A stretch of DNA of 63,562 bases from Alphaproteobacteria bacterium (GTDB lineage Bacteria > Pseudomonadota > Alphaproteobacteria > Puniceispirillales > Puniceispirillaceae). Shown here piece by piece: positions 1-9,896 of this stretch (the first letter of the stretch is position 1; the number at the start of each line of letters is the position of its first letter). The stretch lies in the NCBI GenBank assembly GCA_009920665.1, contig RFZL01000008.1, positions 1-63,562 on the forward strand. The letters are read 5' to 3'. The position numbers and the translations under genes were made by a program. A model generated the notes under the pieces. The model was not told where the DNA came from and did no database searches. It saw only the letters and a program-made list of their open reading frames with translations.

Positions 1-26
1 GCTCTATCCAGCTGAGCTACGAGCGC
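1..26 (-). tRNA. tRNA 5' half (probably tRNA-Arg), cut by window edge
   Basis: Read on the reverse strand, the first 26 bases form a tRNA 5' end: a 7-base acceptor strand GCGCTCG, then TA, D-stem GCTC, loop AGCTGGATA and D-stem GAGC. The anticodon lies outside the window. Similarity to alphaproteobacterial tRNA-Arg is my basis for the isotype, so the isotype is a guess; that it is a tRNA is fairly safe. Confidence 0.8.
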
Positions 27-228
27 ATTCCATGACAGCGGGCAATGCCCCTGTTCAGGGAGGCCGCACCATAGGCGAAGCCGGCGGGGCTGGCAAGCCC
101 TTTCCGGGCACGTGTCTGACCGACAAAACAGGCTTGTCAATGGCGGCTGAATGGCTAATGTCAGGCGGTCCGGTTTTCCTGCCGGCATTCAGGCTTGGCG
201 TTCTGTGACAGCTTCAGGGGTGGCAAAC

Positions 229-711
229 ATGGCGGACGGTTATGACAAGGCGTTTCCGGTCTCCTGGGAAGAACTTCATCGTACATCCAAGGCGCTTGCC
301 TGGCGGCTGCTCGAGCTTGGGCCCTTCAAGGGCATTGTCGCGGTCACCCGCGGCGGCCTCGTGCCGGCGGCGATTGTCGCGCGTGAACTTGAAATCCGCC
401 TGATCGAGACAGCCTGCCTTTCATCCTATCACGGCAGCGAACAGGGCTCACTCGACATTCTGAAAGAGGCGCCAAGTGCCGGCACCGGCGCCGGCTGGCT
501 GATTGTTGATGATCTGGTTGATACCGGCGAGACGGCGAAGGCGCTGCGGGCGATGATGCCGGAGGCGCATTTTGCGACCGTCTATGCCAAGCCGGCGGGA
601 CGTCCGCTTGTCGACACCTTCGTCACCGAGGTGTCGCAGGATACCTGGATCTTCTTCCCCTGGGACATGGAACCACAGCCTTCAACGCCGATCATCGGCC
701 GCCGCGACTGA
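229..711 (+). CDS. gpt: Xanthine(-guanine) phosphoribosyltransferase
   Basis: A 160-residue purine-salvage enzyme that moves phosphoribose from PRPP to xanthine or guanine. The PRPP-binding loop [10 protein letters not shown] is at residues 91-100, TRGGLVP at 40-46, and the Gpt-type C-terminal [10 protein letters not shown] at 137-146. Its length matches the E. coli enzyme. I chose the ATG at 229 because AGGGG at 216-220 is a good ribosome-binding site and family alignments begin here; an upstream in-frame ATG at 151 gives an unrelated extension. The 3' end overlaps the convergent kinase gene by 30 bp. Confidence 0.92.
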   Translation: MADGYDKAFPVSWEELHRTSKALAWRLLELGPFKGIVAVTRGGLVPAAIVARELEIRLIETACLSSYHGSEQGSLDILKEAPSAGTGAGWLIVDDLVDTGETAKALRAMMPEAHFATVYAKPAGRPLVDTFVTEVSQDTWIFFPWDMEPQPSTPIIGRRD

Positions 712-1938
712 CGCATCGCCGCCCGCGTCATCGGCGCTGGCCGGATCGCTGAACATCTCGATGGGAAGCTGCAACCTGAATTCACTGCCATCATCGGTCG
801 AGCGGGTCAGTTTCAGATTGCCGCCCTGCGCCACCGCAAGGTCGCGCGCAATGGCCAGCCCGAGCCCGGTGCCACCGCGCCGGCGGCTGCGAAATGCCAG
901 AAACAGATCCTCCCACTGCGCGCGCGCAATGCCCGGCCCGTCATCGGCGATGTCGACAACGCCAAGCCGCCCGGCGCGCCAGATGTCGATGGTGATCGCC
1001 GTAGCGCCGGCGGCGGCGGCGTTGCGCGCCAGGTTCAGCAGGACCCGCGCCATCATGGTGCGGTCAAGATAGAGCCGGTCCGGCCCGCTATATGCCACCT
1101 CGAGTCCCGAATCGGCGGCGGTTTCGGCCGCAAGATCGGGCATCGTGATGATCTCGGGTTCGGGAATGGGTGTTTCGGCAAGATAATCCAGCATCGACTG
1201 ACACAGCGTCACCGACTGTTCCAGCGAGCGCACGACATGCGGCGCGGCCCTGCGGACCCGCGGGTCCTCGGAGGCGATCAGCGTGTCGGCGACAAGGGTC
1301 GCCGAACTCAGCACATTGCGCATGTCATGATTGATCTTGGCGACGGCCTCGCCGATATCGGCAAGCCGTTCGCGCTGGCGAAGCGCGACCAGCGTGTTGC
1401 GTTGCAGCGAATCAAGCGCCCCTGCCGCGGCGATGAACTCCGGCGAACTGGTCACCGCATCGGGGATCGGGCTGGCCACCGACGGGTTGTCGCTGAATTC
1501 GTTGATGGTGTCGATCAGCGCCGTCAGCGGCGCCGAATAATGGCGGTCGAGGAACCGGCGCACCTGCCAGACAATCAATCCCGCCACCGCCGCCATTGCC
1601 AGCAGCCATTTCAGGAAGACAAGCCGCAGGGCGCTGCGAAGATCCGGACGCGTCGGATCGAACAGCCGGCGCGCGGCATCGCCCGGCCCGGTGACGGAAA
1701 GCGTACCGCGCGTCCCCGGCAGGACCAGGTTGAGGCTGGTGCCGAGAAGCGTCAGCGTCGATACCGCCTGCAAATCGATGGTGGGTGCGGCGTCCTGGTG
1801 ATCCGGCACCACCGGTGTGGCATCGGGGGACAGCGCCATCTGGCGATAGAGTGCCGGCGTGGTGGCAAGACCGGAGATGAAGACCATCACGAGGAACGCC
1901 ACAACAAGAATCGCCGGGAGTAAAGCCGAGTGGCGCAT
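682..1938 (-). CDS. Membrane sensor histidine kinase (orphan)
   Basis: A 418-residue two-component sensor. TM helices are at about 5-27 and 104-126 with a roughly 75-residue periplasmic segment between them. The HisKA phospho-acceptor is His204 in KINHDMRN. The HATPase_c boxes are N ([12 protein letters not shown], about 300-311), G1 (DDGPGIA, 332-338) and G2 (GGTGLGLA, 355-362). The start at 1938 is preceded by a GGGGA-type site; an upstream in-frame ATG at 2154 would translate a tandem repeat and is rejected. No response regulator is nearby, so the partner and signal are unknown. The last 30 bp overlap gpt tail to tail. Confidence 0.88.
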   Translation of the reverse strand: MRHSALLPAILVVAFLVMVFISGLATTPALYRQMALSPDATPVVPDHQDAAPTIDLQAVSTLTLLGTSLNLVLPGTRGTLSVTGPGDAARRLFDPTRPDLRSALRLVFLKWLLAMAAVAGLIVWQVRRFLDRHYSAPLTALIDTINEFSDNPSVASPIPDAVTSSPEFIAAAGALDSLQRNTLVALRQRERLADIGEAVAKINHDMRNVLSSATLVADTLIASEDPRVRRAAPHVVRSLEQSVTLCQSMLDYLAETPIPEPEIITMPDLAAETAADSGLEVAYSGPDRLYLDRTMMARVLLNLARNAAAAGATAITIDIWRAGRLGVVDIADDGPGIARAQWEDLFLAFRSRRRGGTGLGLAIARDLAVAQGGNLKLTRSTDDGSEFRLQLPIEMFSDPASADDAGGDASVAAADDRR

Positions 1939-2043
1939 CAGAATCGTCCCCACTGCCAGAACAGAACCAGAAAAGTTCACGCAGTATAGCCGAATTAGCC
2001 TTCGCGGGGTCAGGGATTCGTCTCGGGCAATGACCTTAGGACA

Positions 2044-2118
2044 ATGACGGGGCGTGGAATGACGGGGCGTGCGATGACAGGGCGTGCAATGACCGGGCGT
2101 GCATTGACCGGGCATGCC
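2044..2118. repeat. 15-bp tandem repeat, five copies
   Basis: Five consecutive 15-bp units close to ATGACGGGGCGTGCA fill the spacer between the divergent histidine kinase and rpmH genes. Units differ by one to three bases; the last begins TTGACC. The array ends 29 bp before the -35 box of the rpmH promoter. It could be translated only if the kinase began at 2154, which is unlikely. Confidence 0.9.
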
Positions 2119-2147
2119 GCCTCCCGCGGCAGAATGGCCAAAAACAA

Positions 2148-2176
2148 TTGACACCTGCCCGCCCGCCCCCTACAAC
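2148..2176 (+). promoter_or_regulatory. Sigma70-type promoter of rpmH
   Basis: A perfect -35 TTGACA (2148-2153) and a -10 TACAAC (2171-2176) are separated by 17 bp. They lie about 48 bp upstream of the rpmH start, with a GAAGGGAG ribosome-binding site between. It likely drives rpmH-rnpA-yidD-yidC. Confidence 0.75.
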
Positions 2177-2223
2177 GCCAGCAGTTTCTGACAACCTGTT
2201 GACCGCGCGAAGGGAGCGTCGCC

Positions 2224-2358
2224 ATGAAACGCACCTATCAACCCAGTGTTCTCGTCCGCAAGCGCCGGCACGGTTTCCGTGCGCGCATGGCTACTGTTGG
2301 TGGCCGCCGCGTCCTGCGGGCCCGCCGCGCCAAGGGTCGGGCACGCCTGTCCGCCTGA
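2224..2358 (+). CDS. rpmH: 50S ribosomal protein L34
   Basis: A 44-residue basic protein beginning [18 protein letters not shown] and ending in an Arg/Ala-rich tail, the full-length L34 pattern. It lies 18 bp before rnpA, the conserved bacterial order. The start is set by the GAAGGGAG site about 8 bp upstream and by exact family length. Confidence 0.97.
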   Translation: MKRTYQPSVLVRKRRHGFRARMATVGGRRVLRARRAKGRARLSA

Positions 2359-2376
2359 CGGCGTGAAGGCGCCGCG

Positions 2377-2748
2377 GTGACCGCGCTGGTCAGCATTCCG
2401 TCGCGCGCCGGATTTCTGGCGGCCCGCGACAGCGGCATGAAAGCGGTATCGCGCGGGTTCATCCTGCAGGCCGCACCCACCGGACGGCGGGACTGGCGTC
2501 TCGGTCTGACCGCAACACGGAAAATCGGCAATGCGGTGCGCCGCAACCGGGCGCGCCGGCGTCTGCGCGCGCTTGCGCGCACGGAACTGGCGAGGCGCGC
2601 CAGGACAGGTATCGATTATGTGATGATCGCCCGCCAGGGAACGGCTGATCGGGACTGGAATGACCTAGTCAGCGATCTTGGCAAGGCTGTCGGCTATCTG
2701 CACCGCACGATGGACCGCGAGGCCAGCGCGCCGGTGGAGACATCGTGA
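2377..2748 (+). CDS. rnpA: Ribonuclease P protein component
   Basis: A 123-residue basic protein that binds the RNase P RNA for 5' maturation of tRNAs. The family signature [17 protein letters not shown] is at about 48-64. The start is a GTG at 2377. The stop overlaps the yidD start in ATGA, so the two are translationally coupled. Confidence 0.93.
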   Translation: MTALVSIPSRAGFLAARDSGMKAVSRGFILQAAPTGRRDWRLGLTATRKIGNAVRRNRARRRLRALARTELARRARTGIDYVMIARQGTADRDWNDLVSDLGKAVGYLHRTMDREASAPVETS

Positions 2749-3059
2749 TGTCTCCGCGGATGATGTCTTCGGGGAATCGTCTCCGGCGTGCCGTGCTGTA
2801 TCTTTTGGCCAGCCCGTTGATCCTCGCCATCCAGCTCTACAGACTGTTCATTTCGCCGCTTCTTGGTGCGAATTGCCGCCATTTGCCGACCTGTTCGCAA
2901 TATGCCGTCGAGGCGTTGCAGTGTCATGGCCCCTTGCGCGGTGGAATCTTTGCGCTAAAACGTATCTCGCGCTGTCATCCGTGGGCGACGCCGGCATTTG
3001 ACCCGGTACCGCAACCGGGCGAGGATGGCGCGGCCGGGCAAGACCGGCACCATGGCTGA
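2745..3059 (+). CDS. yidD: Membrane protein insertion efficiency factor YidD
   Basis: A 104-residue membrane-associated protein with an amphipathic N-terminal region and the family core [11 protein letters not shown] at about 48-58, followed by the conserved [15 protein letters not shown] segment. It helps YidC insert membrane proteins. The ATG at 2745 overlaps the rnpA stop by 4 nt; an adjacent ATG at 2748 is possible. yidC starts 47 bp downstream. Confidence 0.92.
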   Translation: MMSPRMMSSGNRLRRAVLYLLASPLILAIQLYRLFISPLLGANCRHLPTCSQYAVEALQCHGPLRGGIFALKRISRCHPWATPAFDPVPQPGEDGAAGQDRHHG

Positions 3060-3106
3060 GCGCCTGTTTCACATCTGGTGCATATGAACGCACAGGGACG
3101 CGATTG

Positions 3107-4843
3107 ATGAACCCCGAAAACCGTAACATGATCCTTGCCATCACCCTGTCGATGGCGGTGCTTTTTGGCTGGCAGGTCTTCGTCGTCGGTCCGGAGCTGG
3201 AAAAGGAGGCGGCACGCCAGCAGGCGGTCGCCGAAATGCAGGCCGAGGAGGCCGGAAAGGCCACACCGCAGGCTGACAGCGCCTCGGCAACATCTTCAGG
3301 CGTGACCGTCACCGAATCACGGCCGGCCGACAACGCGCCACGAATCACCATCGACGCGCCGCTCGTCTCGGGGTCGATCTCGCTGGCCGGCGCGCGGATC
3401 GACGATGTGATGCTGAAAGGCTATCGCGAGACGCAGTCAGAGGATTCGCCCTTTATCCAGTTCCTGCAAAAGACAAGTTCCGACCTTCCCTATTTCGCCG
3501 AGTTCGGCTGGGCAGCCGGCAGCGGCAACCAGCCCATGCCGACGTCAGACAGCCTGTGGGTTGCGGATCGCCAGACCCTTGCACCGGGCGCGCCTGTGTC
3601 ATTGTCCTGGGACAATGGCAAGGGTCTGACCTTCCGGCGGACGCTGTCGATCAATGACGATTATCTGATCACCGTAGATGACAGTGTCGAGAGCCGTCTC
3701 GAGGCGCCGGTGACGCTGTTCCCCTATGGACTCGTCAGGCGGCATGGCACGCCGCCGACCACCGGCATCTACATCCTCCACGAAGGCGCGCTCGGTGTTT
3801 TCGACGAGACGCTCCGCGAGGAGGATTATGATGACATGAAGGATGCCGATGGCGGGGTGATCGATGTCGCCCCGGAAGGCGCCGGCGGCTGGATCGGCAT
3901 CACCGACAAATACTGGCTAGCCGCGCTGGTGCCGGACCAGTCGGTGCGGATCAATTATGCGTTCAAGTCACTTGGTGGCGGTGAGGACCGCTATCAGGTG
4001 GACTATATCGCCGCCGAGGGGCAGCTGTTGCAACCGGGACAGGTTGTGGCCAGCAAGACACGCCTTTTCGCTGGCGCCAAGAAGGTCTCGCTTCTTGATC
4101 AGTATTCCAAGGAATTCGGCATTCCCAATTTCGACCTGGCGATTGATTTCGGCTGGTTCTACTTCCTGACCAAGCCGTTCTTCCTGGTCATCAACTGGCT
4201 GTATGGCATCCTTGGCAATTTCGGCGTCGCGGTGCTGGCCTTCACGGTGATCGTGAAGCTTGTCTTCTATCCGCTGGCCAACAAATCCTATCGCTCGATG
4301 GGCAAGATGCGGCTGATGCAGCCGAAGATCCAGCAGATCCGCGAGAAGCATTCTGAAGACCGCATGGCGATGAATCGCGAGATGATGGAGCTCTACAAGA
4401 CCGAGAAAATCAACCCGGCAGCGGGATGTCTTCCGGTGCTGCTGCAGATTCCGGTTTTCTTCGCGCTCTACAAGGTGCTGTTCGTGACCATCGAGATGCG
4501 GCACGCGCCGTTCTTCGGATGGATCACCGATCTGTCGGCGCCCGATCCGACCTCGGTCTTCAACCTGTTCGGGCTGCTTCCCTATTCGGTCGGCTTCCTG
4601 CCACCATTCCTGCAGCTTGGTATCTGGCCGATCCTGATGGGGATTTCGATGTTCCTGCAAATGCGGCTGAACCCGGCACCGCCGGATCCGGTGCAGGCGA
4701 AAATCTTCCAGTTCATGCCGCTGATATTCACCTTCCTGCTGGCCACTTTCCCGGCCGGTCTGGTGATCTACTGGACCTGGAACAACCTGCTTTCGATGGC
4801 GCAACAATGGTACATCATGCGCAGAATAGCGAAGGAGAGCTGA
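3107..4843 (+). CDS. yidC: Membrane protein insertase YidC
   Basis: A 578-residue inner-membrane insertase. The first TM helix is at about 7-25, followed by a low-complexity linker, a large periplasmic domain (about 80-340) and the conserved five-TM 60KD_IMP core (about 355-575) including the NFGVAVLAFTVIVKLVFYPL segment. I chose the ATG at 3107 (AGGGA at 3094-3098) over the TTG three bases earlier. The tail overlaps the likely engB start. Confidence 0.95.
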   Translation: MNPENRNMILAITLSMAVLFGWQVFVVGPELEKEAARQQAVAEMQAEEAGKATPQADSASATSSGVTVTESRPADNAPRITIDAPLVSGSISLAGARIDDVMLKGYRETQSEDSPFIQFLQKTSSDLPYFAEFGWAAGSGNQPMPTSDSLWVADRQTLAPGAPVSLSWDNGKGLTFRRTLSINDDYLITVDDSVESRLEAPVTLFPYGLVRRHGTPPTTGIYILHEGALGVFDETLREEDYDDMKDADGGVIDVAPEGAGGWIGITDKYWLAALVPDQSVRINYAFKSLGGGEDRYQVDYIAAEGQLLQPGQVVASKTRLFAGAKKVSLLDQYSKEFGIPNFDLAIDFGWFYFLTKPFFLVINWLYGILGNFGVAVLAFTVIVKLVFYPLANKSYRSMGKMRLMQPKIQQIREKHSEDRMAMNREMMELYKTEKINPAAGCLPVLLQIPVFFALYKVLFVTIEMRHAPFFGWITDLSAPDPTSVFNLFGLLPYSVGFLPPFLQLGIWPILMGISMFLQMRLNPAPPDPVQAKIFQFMPLIFTFLLATFPAGLVIYWTWNNLLSMAQQWYIMRRIAKES

Positions 4844-5472
4844 CGGACGAGGCCCTCGAGGCCGGCCGTCTTCTGTTCGCCGGAAGCTGCGACTTCATCG
4901 CGGCCGCCAACAACATGCGCGTATTGCCGCCGGAAGGCCTGCCCGAAATCTGCTTTGCCGGCCGCTCGAATGTCGGCAAATCTTCGCTGATCAACGCGCT
5001 GACCGGCCGGCGGGCGCTGGCTCGCACCTCGCAGACCCCGGGGCGGACCAGGCAACTCATCTTCTTTGATCTTGCAAGCCGGCTGCAGCTTGTCGATCTG
5101 CCCGGCTATGGCTATGCGTCGGCGCCAAAGACCGACATCAAGGCCTGGACAACGCTGACCCGTAAATTCCTCGCCGGACGGGCCTCATTGCAGCGGGTGT
5201 TCCTGCTGGTTGATTCGCGACGCGGGGTTGGGGCCGCGGATTCCGAGATCATGTCGCTGCTTGATGCCAGCGCCGTGTCATGGGCGGTGGTGATGACCAA
5301 GGCCGACAAGCTGAAGCCGGCCCCGCTGGCGGCGGTCTGCGACGCGACCGCCGAGACGATCGGTCGCCATGTTGCTGCCTATCCCCATATTTTTGTAACC
5401 TCGTCACAGGAAGGTGACGGCATCGCCGAATTGCGGGCCCATCTGGCCGGGCTGGCCCTGCCACGCGGCTAG
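4807..5472 (+). CDS. engB: Ribosome biogenesis GTPase EngB/YsxC/YihA
   Basis: A GTPase needed for large ribosomal subunit assembly. G1 AGRSNVGKSS is at about 51-60, G2 TPGRT at 77-81, G3 DLPG at 97-100, and G4 TKAD near the C-terminus. The start is uncertain. The nearest ATG (4807) lies inside yidC, 37 nt before its stop, and gives 221 residues. A CTG at 4840 would give the usual alphaproteobacterial N-terminus but sits only 2 nt after AGGAG. Either way, translation is coupled to yidC. Confidence 0.9.
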   Translation: MVHHAQNSEGELTDEALEAGRLLFAGSCDFIAAANNMRVLPPEGLPEICFAGRSNVGKSSLINALTGRRALARTSQTPGRTRQLIFFDLASRLQLVDLPGYGYASAPKTDIKAWTTLTRKFLAGRASLQRVFLLVDSRRGVGAADSEIMSLLDASAVSWAVVMTKADKLKPAPLAAVCDATAETIGRHVAAYPHIFVTSSQEGDGIAELRAHLAGLALPRG

Positions 5473-5572
5473 CCTGCACCGGACGGGTGCGCGAACAAGA
5501 CTTGCGCCGAGTACTGGCTTGCCGATAGTTTGACGCGCGGCGCGGGACAGCGCCGGTGGTATGAAAGGCAAA

Positions 5573-6484
5573 ATGATGGACGACACATCTTCTTCCCTGC
5601 AATCGAAGCTGATCGAGCGGACGGGCATGCTTGTCGAGGCGCTTCCCTTCATGCGCCGCTATTCCGAGCAGACGATTGTTGTGAAGTTCGGCGGTCATGC
5701 CATGGGTGAGACGGAATATGTCGCCGCCTTTGCCGCCGATATCGCGCTTCTGGATCAGGTTGGCGCGCGCCCTGTCGTCGTCCATGGTGGTGGCCCGCAG
5801 ATTGGTGAAATGCTGGCGAAGCTGGAGATCGAATCGAATTTCGTCGACGGGCTGCGGGTGACCGACGAGGCCACCATTTCGGTTGTCGAGATGGTGCTTG
5901 CCGGCGGCATCAACAAGGCGCTTGTGGCGGCGATCGCACGTGCCGGAGGCCGTGCTGTCGGCATCAGCGGCAAGGATGGCGGGCTGATCCGGGCACGCAA
6001 GCTTCTTGGCAAGAGCCGCACCGAGGGAAGCGCCATCGAACAGGCCATCGATCTCGGCTTTGTCGGTGAACCGGAACAGATCAATACCGATGTGCTGGAC
6101 GCGCTGAATGCCGGCGATCTGATTCCGGTTGTGGCGCCGGTGGGAAGTGATGCTGCCGGCGAGACCTATAATATCAATGCCGACACGGCGGCCGGTGCCA
6201 TTGCCGCCGCGCTTGGTGCGACGCGCATGCTGATGCTGACCGATGTTGCCGGCGTTCTGGACAAGGAAGGCGAGCTGATTACCGAACTGACGGTCAGCCA
6301 GGCCGAATCGCTGATCCGTGACGGGACGGTTTCAGGAGGCATGATTCCGAAAGTCGAAACCTGTATCAATGCTGTTCTCGGGGGAGCCGAAGCCGCGGTG
6401 ATCATGGATGGGCGGGCGCCGCACGCGCTGCTTGTCGAATTGTTCACCGAGCACGGAATGGGAACCATCATCAAGGCCGATTGA
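5573..6484 (+). CDS. argB: N-acetylglutamate kinase
   Basis: A 303-residue amino-acid-kinase family enzyme that phosphorylates N-acetyl-L-glutamate in arginine synthesis. Signatures are VVKFGGHAM (lysine and glycine loop), [10 protein letters not shown] and a C-terminal [12 protein letters not shown] region typical of arginine-sensitive ArgB. Three in-frame ATGs exist (5561, 5573, 5576). AAAGG at 5564-5568 lies inside the longest reading, so the start is probably 5573 or 5576. Confidence 0.93.
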   Translation: MMDDTSSSLQSKLIERTGMLVEALPFMRRYSEQTIVVKFGGHAMGETEYVAAFAADIALLDQVGARPVVVHGGGPQIGEMLAKLEIESNFVDGLRVTDEATISVVEMVLAGGINKALVAAIARAGGRAVGISGKDGGLIRARKLLGKSRTEGSAIEQAIDLGFVGEPEQINTDVLDALNAGDLIPVVAPVGSDAAGETYNINADTAAGAIAAALGATRMLMLTDVAGVLDKEGELITELTVSQAESLIRDGTVSGGMIPKVETCINAVLGGAEAAVIMDGRAPHALLVELFTEHGMGTIIKAD

Positions 6485-6514
6485 CCGGCCATTTCCGCGA
6501 AAGGCAGCCATCCG

Positions 6515-7207
6515 ATGTCACCTGTTTCAAAGTCGCCGCAGAGCTTTCCCACCGATGAGATTCGGGACTGGGTGTTCGATCTCGACAACACCATCTATCC
6601 GGCACGCTCGCAGCTGTTCCTGCGCGTCGCCGTGCGGATCACCGATTTTGTCGCGCAGCATTTCAGGGTGCCGCATGACGAGGCGCGGGTGATCCAGAAG
6701 GATCTGTTCTATCGCTATGGCACGACCATGCGCGGGCTGATGGTCGAGGAAAATCTGGCCCCCGAGGATTATCTGCATTTCGTTCATGATATAGATGTCA
6801 GCGACCTGCCGCGTGAGACCGAGCTTGACCGGATGCTGGCGAACTTGCCCGGGCGCAAGCACATCTTCACCAACGGCACGGTGCCGCATGCCGAGAATAT
6901 TCTCGACGCCTATGGCATCCGGCATCATTTCGATCATATCTTCGATATTGTCGGGGCCGATTTCGTGCCGAAGCCGGAACAGAAGGCCTTTGACAGTTTC
7001 GTGTCGACAACCGGCATAGACCCGCTTGGTGCGGTGATGGTCGAGGATATGGCCCGCAATCTGGAACCGGCGCACGCGCTTGGCATGCGCACCGTGTGGC
7101 TTGTCAGCGATCATGACTGGGCCGCCAAGGGTGCCGACGAGCCCTATGTGCATTTTGTCGCCGAGGATCTGAAGAGCTTCCTTTCGGCCCTTGCCATTCC
7201 GACCTGA
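6515..7207 (+). CDS. HAD-family pyrimidine 5'-nucleotidase-like hydrolase
   Basis: A 230-residue HAD phosphatase. Motif I is [10 protein letters not shown] near residue 20, motif II is in FTNGT, the motif III lysine is in VPKPEQKAF, and motif IV is VEDMARN. It resembles the SDT1/pyrimidine 5'-nucleotidase subgroup often found between argB and dapD in alphaproteobacteria. It lies 30 bp after argB. The natural substrate cannot be read from sequence. Confidence 0.85.
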   Translation: MSPVSKSPQSFPTDEIRDWVFDLDNTIYPARSQLFLRVAVRITDFVAQHFRVPHDEARVIQKDLFYRYGTTMRGLMVEENLAPEDYLHFVHDIDVSDLPRETELDRMLANLPGRKHIFTNGTVPHAENILDAYGIRHHFDHIFDIVGADFVPKPEQKAFDSFVSTTGIDPLGAVMVEDMARNLEPAHALGMRTVWLVSDHDWAAKGADEPYVHFVAEDLKSFLSALAIPT

Positions 7208-7289
7208 AAGGTCGATATCAACAACAGATCATATCATGGCGAGAACGCGGAGACGCCGGCCTCGCCAACAGACACAAGTGGAGACGAAG

Positions 7290-8150
7290 ATGGATTTGGC
7301 GCAGCTGGAACAGGACATCAACGCGGCGTGGGACGCGCGTGACACGATTGGCGCCGAGACCACCGGCCCGGTTCGTGATGCGGTATCGGCGGCGCTGCAT
7401 ATGCTGGACAGTGGCGCGGCGCGTGTCGCCGAGCCGCGCGGCGACCATCAATGGCATGTCAATCAGTGGCTGAAAAAGGCCGTGCTGCTGTCCTTCAGGC
7501 TGAATGACATGGCGGTGATCCCGTCCGGCACCACCTATCCCGGCCATGGCGAGGCGGCCTGGTGGGACAAGGTGCCATCGAAATTCGCCGGTTGGGGCGA
7601 GTCCGAATTCCGCGATGCCGGCTTTCGCGCCGTGCCGGGCTGTGTTGTCCGGCATTCGGCGCATATCGCCGCCGGTGCCGTGCTGATGCCGAGCTTTGTC
7701 AATCTCGGTGCCTATGTCGACAGCGGCACCATGGTCGATACCTGGGCGACGGTCGGGTCCTGCGCACAGATCGGCAAGAATGTGCACCTTTCTGGCGGCG
7801 CCGGGATCGGCGGCGTTCTGGAGCCGCTGCAGGCCGGCCCGGTGGTGATCGAGGATGACTGCTTCATCGGCGCCCGTTCCGAGGTTGTCGAGGGGGTGGT
7901 TGTCGAGCAGGGCGCGGTGCTGTCGATGGGTGTCTTCATCGGTGCCTCGACAAAGATTGTCGACCGCGTCACCGGCGAGGTTCATATGGGCCGCGTGCCG
8001 GCCTATTCTGTGGTTGTTCCCGGCGCGCTTCCCGGCAGGCCGCTTGCCGACGGCTCGCCCGGCCCGTCGCTTGCCTGCGCTGTGATCATCAAGAAGGTCG
8101 ATGAAAGAACCCGCTCGAAGACCTCTGTCAACGAATTGCTGCGCGACTGA
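7290..8150 (+). CDS. dapD: 2,3,4,5-tetrahydropyridine-2,6-dicarboxylate N-succinyltransferase
   Basis: A 286-residue lysine/diaminopimelate enzyme that succinylates tetrahydrodipicolinate. It has an N-terminal helical domain and a left-handed beta-helix of hexapeptide repeats from about 110 to 230 ([37 protein letters not shown]). The ATG at 7290 follows GGAGA and gives the family length; an upstream GTG/ATG reading adds an Arg-rich non-homologous leader. The stop overlaps the dapE start (TGATG). Confidence 0.95.
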   Translation: MDLAQLEQDINAAWDARDTIGAETTGPVRDAVSAALHMLDSGAARVAEPRGDHQWHVNQWLKKAVLLSFRLNDMAVIPSGTTYPGHGEAAWWDKVPSKFAGWGESEFRDAGFRAVPGCVVRHSAHIAAGAVLMPSFVNLGAYVDSGTMVDTWATVGSCAQIGKNVHLSGGAGIGGVLEPLQAGPVVIEDDCFIGARSEVVEGVVVEQGAVLSMGVFIGASTKIVDRVTGEVHMGRVPAYSVVVPGALPGRPLADGSPGPSLACAVIIKKVDERTRSKTSVNELLRD

Positions 8151-9304
8151 TGGCACCGTCGCTGTCGCATGCTGTCGAACTGACCCGGCGGTTGATCCGC
8201 TGTCCGTCGGTGACGCCGCATGAAGGCGGTGCGCTTGACTGTCTGGAAGGCGAGTTGACGGCGCTCGGCTTTGTCTGCCAGCGGTTGCCCTTTGGCGAGG
8301 GTGACGGGCGGGTCGACAATCTGTTCGCCCGCCGCGGCGGTGATGGTCCGCATATCAGTTTCGCCGGCCATACCGATGTGGTTCCGGTTGGTGACCGCGG
8401 GGCCTGGACACATGACCCGTTCGGCGCGGTGATCGAGGATGGGCGACTCTATGGCCGTGGCGCGGCCGACATGAAAAGCGGAATTGCCGCCTTTGTCGCC
8501 GCTATCGCCCGCCTTCCCGCCGACAAGGCCGGCGGGTCGATCAGCCTGCTGATCACCGGCGATGAAGAGGGCGATGCCGTCAACGGCACCGCGAAGATGG
8601 TCGAATGGGCGGCGGCGCATGGCCATCATCCCGACATGTGCATCGTTGGCGAGCCGACCAACCCGACGGCGCTTGGCGACGTGATCAAGAATGGACGGCG
8701 TGGCAGCCTGTCGGGACATCTGGTTGTCGAGGGACGGCAGGGGCATGTCGCCTATCCGCATCTTGCCGACAATCCGGTGACAAGATTGCTGGCCATGCTG
8801 GCACCGGTGAATGGCTGCGAGCTGGATTCCGGCACACCGCATTTTGGCCCGTCGGTGGCGCATGTCACCACCATTGATGTGGGCAATCCGGCGACCAACG
8901 TCATTCCGGCGCGGGCCGAGGCCCGCTTCAACATCCGCTTCAATACCGAGCACAGCGCGGACAGTCTGGTCGGCTGGCTGGAGGAGCATTTCGGCCGGAT
9001 CGGCGGTGACTGGACGGTCAGCTGGAAATCGAACGCCGCGCCCTTCATCACCGCGCCCGGCCAGTTGACCGACCTGCTGGCCGATGCCAGCGAGGCCGTG
9101 ACCGGGCGCCGTCCGGAGCTGTCGACCACGGGCGGCACCTCGGATGCGCGGTTCATCACAAATCTGTGTCCGGTAGCCGAATTCGGCCTTGTCGGACAGA
9201 CCATGCACCAGGTTGACGAGCATGTCCTGACCGCCGACATCGATGGTTTGAGCGCGATCTATGAGGAATGTCTGCGGCGCTTCTTTTCCGGAGGTGCGGC
9301 GTGA
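8150..9304 (+). CDS. dapE: Succinyl-diaminopimelate desuccinylase
   Basis: A 384-residue M20 metallopeptidase-family enzyme that removes succinate from N-succinyl-LL-diaminopimelate, two steps after DapD. Metal-site motifs are FAGHTDVVPVG, GRGAADMKSG (Asp ligand), DEEGDA (catalytic Glu and ligand) and VGEPT. The ATG overlaps the dapD stop by 1 nt, and its own stop overlaps the next gene by 4 nt, so this is a coupled three-gene unit. Confidence 0.95.
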   Translation: MAPSLSHAVELTRRLIRCPSVTPHEGGALDCLEGELTALGFVCQRLPFGEGDGRVDNLFARRGGDGPHISFAGHTDVVPVGDRGAWTHDPFGAVIEDGRLYGRGAADMKSGIAAFVAAIARLPADKAGGSISLLITGDEEGDAVNGTAKMVEWAAAHGHHPDMCIVGEPTNPTALGDVIKNGRRGSLSGHLVVEGRQGHVAYPHLADNPVTRLLAMLAPVNGCELDSGTPHFGPSVAHVTTIDVGNPATNVIPARAEARFNIRFNTEHSADSLVGWLEEHFGRIGGDWTVSWKSNAAPFITAPGQLTDLLADASEAVTGRRPELSTTGGTSDARFITNLCPVAEFGLVGQTMHQVDEHVLTADIDGLSAIYEECLRRFFSGGAA

Positions 9305-9867
9305 ACGAGGCTGACAATTCACTGGCATTCGCACGCCTTGCCGAGCTGTTCAGGCGCACCCTACTGGTGATGCTGGGACGCCGGCCGATCAGCGGCAGCT
9401 ATGTGTTCGACGCACCGGCGGTCTGGCAGGCGATCTGGGCGTCGGTGATCTTCACCCTCATCGTATCGGTCTATCCCGGCCTTCGCTCCGGCATCGCCGT
9501 ACTGGCGGCCAATCTGATCCTGCAGCTTGTCGCCGTCGTTCTGATGGTGCTGCTGTTCGCGATGATCCTGCGCGGTGCCGGCCTGTCCAATCGGCTGTTC
9601 GCCTTCGCCGTGCCGTTCCTGTGGGTCGAGAATGTTCAGCATCTGGTTGGCGGGCTGGTGCAGAATCTGGTGATCCTGTCGGGTGACGCGACCATGCTGA
9701 TCCTGCTCACGCCGTTGATCTTCTGGACCATCTACTGGCTGTGGCGAATTGGCCGTGACCAGCTTGGCCGTGGCGGATGGTTCGCCACCGGCCTGTTGTT
9801 CCTGTCATTCGTGATCGATGCCGGATTGTTCCTGTTCGTGCAGTCACGCGTGCAGATTCCCGGCTGA
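9301..9867 (+). CDS. Yip1-like multi-pass membrane protein of unknown function
   Basis: A 188-residue hydrophobic protein with about five TM helices (near 45-60, 65-90, 98-115, 128-148 and 160-180) and short charged ends. The GTG start at 9301 follows GGAGG (9289-9293) and overlaps the dapE stop as GTGA. It resembles Yip1-domain proteins common after dapE in alphaproteobacteria, but no function can be assigned. Confidence 0.75.
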   Translation: MNEADNSLAFARLAELFRRTLLVMLGRRPISGSYVFDAPAVWQAIWASVIFTLIVSVYPGLRSGIAVLAANLILQLVAVVLMVLLFAMILRGAGLSNRLFAFAVPFLWVENVQHLVGGLVQNLVILSGDATMLILLTPLIFWTIYWLWRIGRDQLGRGGWFATGLLFLSFVIDAGLFLFVQSRVQIPG

Positions 9868-9896
9868 TCCCATGCGGTTGATCTGAACCGACCGAC

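Noticed and set aside
2044-2118. CRISPR-like array
   Set aside because: Units are contiguous with no unique spacers, so this is a simple tandem repeat. The same holds for all other arrays in the window.
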